A program made the position numbers and the translations under genes. Shown here in pieces: positions 1 to 4,965 of a stretch of 6,490 nt of DNA (its first letter is position 1; every line of letters begins with the position of its first letter). The DNA is from Clostridia bacterium (GTDB taxonomy: Bacteria; Bacillota_A; Clostridia; Christensenellales; Aristaeellaceae): NCBI GenBank assembly GCA_017412025.1, contig JAFQOY010000222.1:1-6490 (forward strand), in the 5' to 3' direction. The notes beneath the pieces were generated by a model. That model was given only the letters and a program-made list of their open reading frames with translations. It was not told the origin of the DNA and did no database searches.

Positions 1-1121
1 CCCGCTACGAGGTCGTGCCGGAAGAATGGGGCGGCGACACTATCTGTGTCCCGGTTTCCGCGAAGACTGGCGAGGGCATTGACGATCTGCTTGAGAACGT
101 TCTGCTGATGGCCGAAATGCTCGAGCTCAAGGCGAATCCGGACCGCAAGGCCCGCGGCGTCATCATCGAGGCGAAGCTCGATCACTCCCGCGGCGCCGTT
201 GCGACCGCGCTGGTGCAGACCGGTACGCTCCATGTCGGCGATATGGTCGTGGCGGGCAATGCATACGGCCGCGTCCGCGCGATGATTTCTTCCCGCGGCG
301 ACCGCGTGAAGACCGCGCTGCCCTCTACGCCGGTTGAGATCATCGGCTTCGGCGGCGTGCCGGAGGCCGGCGACGAGTTCATGGCCGTTGCCGACGAGAA
401 GCTCGCCCGTCAGGTTGTCGAGGAGCGTGCCGCGAAGGCGAAGGCTTCCATGGTGAAGATGAATTCCGCTTCTACCCTGGAGGAGCTCTACAGCAAGCTC
501 GAAGAGGGCGAGGTCAAGGATCTCAACATCATCATCAAGGCCGACGTGCAGGGCTCCGTCGAGGCTGTCAAGCAGTCCCTTGAGAAGCTCTCCAACAAGG
601 AAGTGCGCGTGCGCACGATCCACAGCGGCGTCGGCGCCGTCACCGAGAACGACGTCATGCTCGCGGGCATCGACGGCGCGATCATCATCGGCTTCAACGT
701 CCGCCCGGACGCGAAGGCGCGCGAGGCGGCGACCCGCGACGGCATCGATATCCGCTATTATCGCGTCATCTATCAGGCGATCGAGGAGATCGAGAAGGCC
801 ATGAAGGGCCTGCTGGCGCCGGAATTCCGCGAGAACATCCTGGGCCATGCCGAGGTGCGCAATGTCTTCAAGATCACGAACGTCGGCATCGTCGCCGGTT
901 CGTATGTCACCGACGGCCTCATCCAGCGCAATGCGCAGGTGCGCCTGATGCGCGACAACATCGTCGTCTACGAGGGCAAGCTGACCTCTCTGCAGCGCTT
1001 CAAGGACGCTGTCAAGGAAGTCAAGGACGGCTACGAGTGCGGCGTGACGCTGGAAAACTATTCCGATATCAAGGAAGGCGACGTCATCGAGTGCTTCGTG
1101 ATGGAAGAGATTCCGCGCTGA
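1..1121 (+). CDS. infB: Translation initiation factor IF-2, C-terminal part (5' end outside window)
   Basis: IF2 is the GTPase that places initiator fMet-tRNA on the 30S subunit and promotes joining of the 50S subunit. The reading frame is open from the window edge (first full codon at 3) to a TGA at 1119-1121, giving about 372 residues. The fragment begins at the end of the G domain: PEEWGGDT is a typical IF2 stretch and [10 protein letters not shown] carries the G5 SAK motif (about fragment residues 19-21). Domain II (beta barrel), domain III (around [13 protein letters not shown]) and the C2 domain follow; C2 runs from [16 protein letters not shown] to EGDVIECF and binds the fMet acceptor end. 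The N-terminal domains and G1-G4 motifs lie upstream. The GTG at 15 is an internal valine codon, not a start. Lysine is always AAG and I saw no AGA or AGG arginine codons, consistent with high expression. Identification is very secure from length and motifs. Confidence 0.97.
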   Translation, partial: RYEVVPEEWGGDTICVPVSAKTGEGIDDLLENVLLMAEMLELKANPDRKARGVIIEAKLDHSRGAVATALVQTGTLHVGDMVVAGNAYGRVRAMISSRGDRVKTALPSTPVEIIGFGGVPEAGDEFMAVADEKLARQVVEERAAKAKASMVKMNSASTLEELYSKLEEGEVKDLNIIIKADVQGSVEAVKQSLEKLSNKEVRVRTIHSGVGAVTENDVMLAGIDGAIIIGFNVRPDAKAREAATRDGIDIRYYRVIYQAIEEIEKAMKGLLAPEFRENILGHAEVRNVFKITNVGIVAGSYVTDGLIQRNAQVRLMRDNIVVYEGKLTSLQRFKDAVKEVKDGYECGVTLENYSDIKEGDVIECFVMEEIPR

Positions 1122-1145
1122 GCATGAGAGACGCCTGAATCCAAC

Positions 1146-1189
1146 CGGACGAAAGGGAATGGAGCTGGTCTCCATTCCCTGTATGTCCG
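1146..1189 (+). repeat. Two-tier inverted repeat (RNA hairpin) in the infB-rbfA gap
   Basis: The arms GGGAATGGAG (1155-1164) and CTCCATTCCC (1170-1179) are perfectly complementary around a 5-nt loop, CTGGT. A further A-T pair (1154/1180) makes an 11-bp stem. Outside a small internal loop, CGGAC (1146-1150) pairs with GTCCG (1185-1189). The sequence after the stem (GTATGTCCG) is not U-rich, so this does not look like a normal intrinsic terminator. It lies between two cotranscribed translation genes, which suggests an RNA processing or stabilising hairpin; that role is inferred. Confidence 0.75.
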
Positions 1190-1203
1190 TATAACGACAT
1201 TCT

Positions 1204-1208
1204 GAGGT
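1204..1208 (+). promoter_or_regulatory. Ribosome-binding site that decides the rbfA start
   Basis: GAGGT at 1204-1208 is the only good Shine-Dalgarno match ahead of rbfA. Only 1 nt separates it from the ATG at 1210, but 7 nt separate it from the in-frame TTG at 1216, which is normal spacing. The site therefore favours TTG 1216 as the translation start. Confidence 0.6.
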
Positions 1209-1215
1209 AATGACT

Positions 1216-1599
1216 TTGGCTAAGAGACAGCAGTTTGAGCGCACAGACCGCATTGCGGCGGAGATCATGCGCGAAACCGAACGGATCATCCGCGAGGATG
1301 TATCCGATCCGAGGACGCAGTGCATGTTTTCCATCACGCATGTGGATGTGACGCGCGATCTTCGCTATGCGAAGGTCTTTGTCAGCGTGTATGAGGCGGA
1401 GAAGCGCGAAGGGATGATGAAGGCGCTCAAGAGCGCGGCGGGCTTTATCCGCCACAACCTGGGCAGTCTGCAGCTTCGCTATACGCCGGAGCTTCTCTTT
1501 GAACTGGATACGACGATTGAGTACGGCGTGCACATCGCAGGCCTGATCAATCAGGTCCGCAGGACGGAGGGCGTACAGTCCGATGATGTGCAGTCTTAA
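1216..1599 (+). CDS. rbfA: 30S ribosome-binding factor A
   Basis: RbfA is a small KH-like protein that binds the immature 30S subunit near the 16S 5' helix and assists late maturation. The protein is 127 aa from TTG 1216, or 129 aa from ATG 1210, both within the usual size for the family. Diagnostic segments are the N-terminal helix (RTDRIAAEIMRETERIIRE), the DVSDPR turn, and the strand pattern ITHVDVTRDLRYAKVFVSVY, followed by a helix leading to LRYTPELLFELDTTIEYG. I place the start at TTG 1216 because the Shine-Dalgarno GAGGT is correctly spaced for it and the resulting N-terminus (M)AKRQQFERTDR resembles other RbfA proteins. ATG 1210 is the alternative and would only add two residues. The gene follows infB after the hairpin gap, and its last 17 nt overlap the start of the DHH gene. 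The stop is TAA at 1597-1599. Some AGA and AGG arginine codons appear here, unlike in infB. Confidence 0.95.
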   Translation: MAKRQQFERTDRIAAEIMRETERIIREDVSDPRTQCMFSITHVDVTRDLRYAKVFVSVYEAEKREGMMKALKSAAGFIRHNLGSLQLRYTPELLFELDTTIEYGVHIAGLINQVRRTEGVQSDDVQS

Positions 1600-2542
1600 C
1601 GAATGGCTCGGCTGTGTGCGCGGCGCAAAGCGATTGGCATTGATTTCCCACATCTCTCCGGATGGAGATACGGTGGGCGCAGCGCTGGCGCTGCGCCTTG
1701 CTTTTTTGGCGATCGGCAAAGAAGTGGACGTCATCTGCGACGGAGAAGCGGATCAGACGCTCGGCTATCTGCCGGGCGTGGATGCGATGATCCGGCCGGA
1801 AGAGGCAGGCGGCGTTTACGACGCAGCCATCGCAGTGGACGTCAGCGATCGCAGGCTTCTTGGCAAGGCGGAGCGTGTGTTCGATTCTGCCGCCGTGCGT
1901 CTTGTGATCGATCATCATGGCACCAATGACGGCTATGGCGACTGCGACTATATCCGCGGAGGCGAATGCGCCTGCTGCGTGCTGGCATACGAGGCGATTG
2001 AGGCGATGGGCGTGCGAATGACGGGCGAAATGGCCACATGCCTGATGACCGGCCTGTCTACCGATACGGGGCATTTCATGTACCCGTATACGACGCCGCA
2101 TGCGTTTGAGGTCGCGGGCAGGCTGCGCGCAGCCGGGGCGGATGTGTCCGATATTACGCGAAGGCTGTACAGGACGCAGCCTAGAGAGCTCGTTGAACTG
2201 ACGCGCATCGCATACAGAAAACTGCGCTTTGAACTGGGCGGCCGCGTGGGCGTGATTGAACTGACGACGCAGGAGCTTCAGCAGGCGGGCTGTGCAGCCA
2301 ATCAGACCGGCGGTCTGGTCAACAAGGCGCTTGAGGTGGAGGGCGTGCGCATGGCGATTCTGGCCACGCAGCGCGAGGAAGGCGTCAAGCTCTCCCTGCG
2401 CGCGGTGGAACCGGATACGGTCAGCGATATTGCAAAGGTATTCGGCGGCGGCGGCCACGCACAGGCTGCAGGCTGTACGATTGATGCGCCGATGGAGCAG
2501 GCAGTCCGGATGGCGCTTGATGAAATGGCGAAGAAACTCTGA
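1583..2542 (+). CDS. nrnA: DHH/DHHA1 phosphoesterase, NrnA-like nanoRNase / pAp phosphatase
   Basis: Proteins of this family degrade 2-5 nt RNA fragments to mononucleotides and dephosphorylate 3'-phosphoadenosine 5'-phosphate, using Mn2+ in the cytoplasm. The 319-aa protein shows all the DHH motifs: HISPDGD at residues 23-29, DVSD at 86-89, the DHH triad at 110-112 in VIDHHG, and TGLSTDTG with D161. The DHHA1 substrate domain ends in GGGGHAQAAGC at about 288-298. Length and motif spacing fit NrnA (about 310-320 aa) rather than RecJ or GdpP, which are much larger, and there is no membrane segment. I chose ATG 1583: it is preceded by GGAGGG at 1566-1571 with rather long spacing, and an adjacent ATG at 1586 is also possible. 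The gene overlaps rbfA by 17 nt, which suggests translational coupling. Its TGA (2540-2542) is part of the Shine-Dalgarno region of truB. Functionally it completes the RNA decay started by PNPase downstream. The exact substrate preference is inferred from the family. Confidence 0.92.
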   Translation: MMCSLNEWLGCVRGAKRLALISHISPDGDTVGAALALRLAFLAIGKEVDVICDGEADQTLGYLPGVDAMIRPEEAGGVYDAAIAVDVSDRRLLGKAERVFDSAAVRLVIDHHGTNDGYGDCDYIRGGECACCVLAYEAIEAMGVRMTGEMATCLMTGLSTDTGHFMYPYTTPHAFEVAGRLRAAGADVSDITRRLYRTQPRELVELTRIAYRKLRFELGGRVGVIELTTQELQQAGCAANQTGGLVNKALEVEGVRMAILATQREEGVKLSLRAVEPDTVSDIAKVFGGGGHAQAAGCTIDAPMEQAVRMALDEMAKKL

Positions 2543-2555
2543 GGATGGATGAGCA

Positions 2556-3434
2556 ATGAACGGATTCCTTTGTGTGCTCAAGCCGCCGGGCATGACCTCA
2601 AGCGACGTCGTCGTGCGCGTGCGCAGGATGCTCGGCCGCGGCGCGAAGGTGGGCCATGCCGGTACGCTCGATCCGGAGGCCTCCGGCGTGCTGCCGCTGA
2701 TGATCGGCAAGGCTGCGCGCCTGTTTGATTATCTGGTGGAAAAGGAAAAGATCTATATTGCGCAGTTCAAGCCCGGCTTTGCGACCGATACGCAGGATGC
2801 GCACGGACAGATCACAGGCGGAACAGGGGAGCATGTCACGCGGGAAGCGCTTGAAAGCGTGCTGCCGCAGTTTATCGGAGAAATCATGCAGATTCCGCCG
2901 ATGTTTTCCGCGCTCAAGCGGGACGGGCAGAAGCTGTGCGATCTGGCGCGGCAGGGTGTTGAAATTAAGATTGAGCCGCGTCCCACGCAGGTGTATGAGA
3001 TTGAAATCCTGCATGCGTCTGCAGACGGCAGCTTCATCCTGCGCATCCGCTGCGGCAAGGGCACGTATATCCGTACGCTCTGCCACGACATCGGAAACGC
3101 GCTTGGCTGCGGCGGGCATATGGGTATGCTGCTGCGCGCGCAGACCGGCATGTTCAGCCTGGATGACGCGCATACGATTGAGGAAATTGAGGCGGCGCAG
3201 GATCTTTCTGCGCTTCTGGTACCGATGGACAAGCCGCTTGGCCATGTGCCTCGCGTGGACGTCGCCGCGCATGCGGAGCGCTTTGTGCGCAACGGCAATA
3301 CGCTCACGCGCCGCGAGCTGCAGGGCGAGCTGACCGAAGGCAGGCCGGTCCGGCTGTATCTGAACGATCAGTTCGCGGGAATCGGCCGCTATGACGGCAA
3401 AGTCATGAAATTTGATGCAATGCTTCTGGAGTAA
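2556..3434 (+). CDS. truB: tRNA pseudouridine(55) synthase TruB
   Basis: TruB isomerises uridine 55 of the T-psi-C loop in nearly all elongator tRNAs and also acts as a tRNA-folding chaperone. The 292-aa protein opens with the family motif VLKPPGMTSSDVV. It then has GHAGTLDPEASGVLPL, containing the catalytic aspartate D39. Y67 in EKIYIA is the expected base-flipping-loop tyrosine, and RCGKGTYIRTL (residues about 165-175) is the conserved active-site strand. The region from about residue 225 (LGHVPRVDVAAHAERFVRNG to the end) is the small C-terminal domain that contacts the tRNA elbow. ATG 2556 is the only sensible start; GAGGA at 2541-2545, overlapping the nrnA stop, can serve as its binding site. 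The gene starts 13 nt after nrnA and ends with TAA 3432-3434, 5 nt before ribF, so it is an internal gene of the operon. Identification is secure. Confidence 0.97.
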   Translation: MNGFLCVLKPPGMTSSDVVVRVRRMLGRGAKVGHAGTLDPEASGVLPLMIGKAARLFDYLVEKEKIYIAQFKPGFATDTQDAHGQITGGTGEHVTREALESVLPQFIGEIMQIPPMFSALKRDGQKLCDLARQGVEIKIEPRPTQVYEIEILHASADGSFILRIRCGKGTYIRTLCHDIGNALGCGGHMGMLLRAQTGMFSLDDAHTIEEIEAAQDLSALLVPMDKPLGHVPRVDVAAHAERFVRNGNTLTRRELQGELTEGRPVRLYLNDQFAGIGRYDGKVMKFDAMLLE

Positions 3435-3439
3435 GGCAA

Positions 3440-4384
3440 ATGATACTGCTGACACATGAACGCCAGTGGCGCGGCGGTGAGACCGTCGTCGCCTTTGGCA
3501 TGTTTGACGGCGTGCACGAGGGGCATGCGCAGCTGATGCGCATGGCCAACGAGCTGGCTGCGCTGTATGATCTGAGCAGCGTGGTGTACACCTTTTCGAC
3601 GCACCCCATGGCGACGTATGCGCCCGAGCGCATGCCCGCGCAGCTGAATACGCGCTCGGAAAAGATCCGCGCGCTGGCCAGGATGGGCGTGGACGCCGCT
3701 GTGCTTCGCCCGTTTGACAGGGCGTACGCCAGCCAGTCCCCGGAGGAATTTGTGCGTGCGTTCTGCGAGGCGCTTCATCCCAGGCATGTCGTCATCGGGT
3801 TTAACTATTCCTTTGGCAGCAGGGGAGCGGGCAAGGCGGAGGATATGATGCGCCTTGGCAGGCAGTTCGGCTTTGAGACGCATGTCGTGCCGGAGTATAC
3901 GATGGACGGCCTGCCGGTATCGTCTACGCGTATCCGTCAGGCTGTGCTCGGCGGAGAGATGGAGGAAGCGGCAAGGCTTCTTGGCGCGCCGTATACGCTC
4001 AGCGGCGTGGTGCAGCACGGCAAAAAGCTGGGCCGCAGGCTTGATTTCCCGACGGCGAACCTGCGCTATCCGGAGGATAAGGCGGTGCCGGCGCGCGGCG
4101 TCTATGCGGCGATGGCATACGTGCGGGATCGGTGGTATATGGCGGCGGTCAACGTCGGCAGGCATCCTACTGCGCCGGGCGGCGACGCGACCATCGAGGC
4201 CAATCTGATCGACTATGACGGCGGAGAATTCTACGGTTGCCACATGCGGCTTGCGTTCTTCAGGCGTATCCGTGAGGAGAGAAAGTTTGAAAGCCTCGAC
4301 GCGCTGCGCGAGGAAGTGATGCGCAACCGCGAGCAGGCGCGCCGCGATCTGACGCAGATGCTCTTCAAGAGCGAACAGCTGTGA
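3440..4384 (+). CDS. ribF: Bifunctional riboflavin kinase / FAD synthetase
   Basis: This cytoplasmic enzyme phosphorylates riboflavin to FMN and adenylylates FMN to FAD. The 314-aa length is typical. The N-terminal nucleotidyltransferase half shows FGMFDGVHEGH (residues 19-29, a GxFDGVHxGH motif), GFNYSFG (120-126) and VSSTRIR (160-166). The C-terminal riboflavin kinase half starts near LSGVVQHGKKLGRRLDFPTANL. In it, T205 and N207 of PTAN bind nucleotide and metal, and E253 in IEANLIDYDG matches the catalytic glutamate. One departure is D202, where most relatives I recall have glycine (LGFPTAN). The start at ATG 3440 is preceded by GGAG at 3428-3431 with 8-nt spacing, a binding site that spans the truB stop. 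Only 5 nt separate it from truB. The stop is TGA 4382-4384 with no terminator behind it; transcription could run into the rpsO region. No FMN riboswitch is possible in the 5-nt gap, so expression should follow the operon. Confidence 0.97.
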   Translation: MILLTHERQWRGGETVVAFGMFDGVHEGHAQLMRMANELAALYDLSSVVYTFSTHPMATYAPERMPAQLNTRSEKIRALARMGVDAAVLRPFDRAYASQSPEEFVRAFCEALHPRHVVIGFNYSFGSRGAGKAEDMMRLGRQFGFETHVVPEYTMDGLPVSSTRIRQAVLGGEMEEAARLLGAPYTLSGVVQHGKKLGRRLDFPTANLRYPEDKAVPARGVYAAMAYVRDRWYMAAVNVGRHPTAPGGDATIEANLIDYDGGEFYGCHMRLAFFRRIREERKFESLDALREEVMRNREQARRDLTQMLFKSEQL

Positions 4385-4416
4385 AAAATGTAAAAAAGAC
4401 TAAAAAAATCAAAAAA
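4384..4416 (+). promoter_or_regulatory. Phased A-tracts upstream of the rpsO promoter (UP element or curved DNA)
   Basis: Four A-runs occur at 4384-4388 (5 A), 4392-4397 (6 A), 4402-4408 (7 A) and 4411-4416 (6 A). Their centres are 8.5-10.5 nt apart, close to one helical turn. They sit just upstream of the -35 hexamer in an otherwise GC-rich region. Runs like these bend DNA and often bind the RNA polymerase alpha subunit at ribosomal promoters. The function is inferred. Confidence 0.5.
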
Positions 4417-4455
4417 GACGCGGAAGTTCTGTTTACAAAGCGGGGCTTCCGTGTT
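4417..4455 (+). repeat. Inverted repeat flanking the rpsO -35 box
   Basis: CGGAAG (4421-4426) and CTTCCG (4446-4451) are perfect complements separated by 19 nt, and the -35 hexamer lies in that interval. Allowing two G-U pairs, the arms extend to 4417-4426 and 4446-4455. This could be an operator, or a hairpin in readthrough RNA coming from ribF. Six perfect base pairs can also arise by chance. Confidence 0.35.
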
Positions 4456-4460
4456 AAAAT
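4432..4460 (+). promoter_or_regulatory. Sigma-A type promoter for rpsO
   Basis: TTTACA (4432-4437) matches the -35 consensus in five of six positions. It is followed by an ideal 17-nt spacer and TAAAAT (4455-4460), a five-of-six match to the -10 box. TG at 4452-4453, one base ahead of the -10, gives an extended -10. Transcription should start near 4467, leaving a leader of roughly 90 nt before rpsO. The promoter lies in the only large intergenic gap before rpsO. Confidence 0.8.
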
Positions 4461-4465
4461 ATATC

Positions 4466-4550
4466 CCGGTCTGAACCGGCCGCGCAGTGAATCGCTTCTC
4501 CAAACGTTTTTCTATGCGTCCGGCGATTGGCAATATTATAATTTGGAGGT
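4466..4550 (+). promoter_or_regulatory. rpsO leader with possible pseudoknot sequestering the ribosome-binding site
   Basis: The leader contains a strong Shine-Dalgarno, GGAGGT at 4545-4550, 8 nt before the rpsO ATG. CTCCAAA at 4498-4504 is perfectly complementary to TTTGGAG at 4542-4548, so it can mask that site; a U-G pair at 4497/4549 adds to it. AATCGC at 4490-4495 is perfectly complementary to GCGATT at 4523-4528. The two helices interleave, so together they form an H-type pseudoknot with loops of 2, 18 and 13 nt. A small hairpin, CCGGT-CTGA-ACCGG (4466-4479), lies at the presumed 5' end. Ribosomal protein S15 is known to repress its own mRNA through structured leaders, including a pseudoknot in E. 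coli and unrelated structures in other phyla. A role in S15 feedback here is inferred from this precedent and from the pairing. Confidence 0.55.
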
Positions 4551-4558
4551 CTTTATCC

Positions 4559-4822
4559 ATGGATAAGGCAATGAAGGAAGCTATCATCAAGGAATATGCC
4601 CGTCACGAGGGCGACACCGGTTCCCCCGAGGTGCAGATTGCGCTGCTGACCGCCCGCATCAATCACCTCAATGCGCACCTGAAGGATCACGCGAAGGATC
4701 ATCACTCCCATCGTGGTCTGCTGCTGATGGTCGGCCAGCGCCGCAGCATGCTTGAGTACCTCAAGCGCGTTGACATCGAGCGTTATCGTGCGCTGGTTGC
4801 GAAGCTGGGTCTGCGTAAGTAA
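4559..4822 (+). CDS. rpsO: 30S ribosomal protein S15
   Basis: S15 binds the three-way junction of helices 20-22 of 16S rRNA early in assembly and later contacts the 50S subunit. The 87-aa product matches the family closely in length and sequence: [41 protein letters not shown], and the C-terminal [11 protein letters not shown] with [13 protein letters not shown]. The DTGS turn and the KDHHSHRG segment are the rRNA-contacting parts. The start at ATG 4559 is set by GGAGGT 8 nt upstream; the frame is open further up to a GTG at 4487, but that would translate the leader and adds residues foreign to S15. The gene has its own promoter and leader and is followed by a strong terminator, so much of its mRNA is probably monocistronic. 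All lysine codons are AAG, as in infB and pnp. The stop is TAA 4820-4822. Confidence 0.98.
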   Translation: MDKAMKEAIIKEYARHEGDTGSPEVQIALLTARINHLNAHLKDHAKDHHSHRGLLLMVGQRRSMLEYLKRVDIERYRALVAKLGLRK

Positions 4823-4863
4823 TATTCCGGGCTTTGTTCAAAATCGGGCTTTGTCCCAGATGG

Positions 4864-4897
4864 CCGCCGTTTGGGAGGTTCCAAACGGCGGTTTTTT
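4864..4897 (+). terminator. Intrinsic terminator after rpsO
   Basis: CCGCCGTTTGG (4864-4874) pairs perfectly with CCAAACGGCGG (4881-4891) around a 6-nt loop, GAGGTT, and is followed directly by six T at 4892-4897. This is a textbook rho-independent terminator 41 nt after the rpsO stop. No convincing promoter lies between it and pnp, so it probably acts as a partial terminator or attenuator that sets the rpsO to pnp ratio; that part is inferred. Confidence 0.92.
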
Positions 4898-4920
4898 CAG
4901 GCGCAAGGGTTTGCGTCTGA
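4897..4920 (+). promoter_or_regulatory. Stem-loop in the pnp leader
   Basis: TCAGGCGCAA (4897-4906) pairs with TTGCGTCTGA (4911-4920) over ten positions with one G-U pair, closing a 4-nt GGGT loop. It begins on the last T of the terminator run and ends 45 nt before the pnp start. In E. coli the pnp leader carries a stem-loop cut by RNase III, after which PNPase destabilises its own message. A similar role here is possible but inferred. Confidence 0.55.
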
Positions 4921-4965
4921 TGGTGAGTGTGTGTGTTGGCAGGTAAATTGAAAGGAGATTCCCCA

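Noticed and set aside
1155..1180. Reading the infB-rbfA hairpin as an intrinsic terminator
   Set aside because: The stem is strong, but the following bases are GTATGTCCG and not a U-run.
1190..1195. TATAAC as a -10 box for an rbfA promoter
   Set aside because: There is no recognisable -35 box 16-18 nt upstream; that stretch is occupied by the hairpin.
2545..2559. A four-codon ATG-to-TGA frame whose stop overlaps the truB start
   Set aside because: It has no ribosome-binding site of its own and is short enough to be chance.
1547..2710. A 387-codon minus-strand open frame opposite nrnA, and similar ones opposite truB and ribF
   Set aside because: Each lies opposite a gene with full family motifs, the translations are rich in Arg, His and Ala without domains, and none has a convincing ribosome-binding site.
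4537..4542. Perfect TATAAT just upstream of the rpsO ribosome-binding site
   Set aside because: No -35 hexamer lies at a suitable distance, and a transcript from it would start in or after the Shine-Dalgarno sequence and so lack it.
4487..4558. N-terminal extension of rpsO from GTG 4487
   Set aside because: The added residues do not resemble S15, and the strong Shine-Dalgarno at 4545-4550 fits ATG 4559 with 8-nt spacing.
4936..4941. TTGGCA as a -35 box for a pnp promoter
   Set aside because: The sequence 17 nt downstream is TTCCCC, not a -10 box, and it would overlap the pnp start region.
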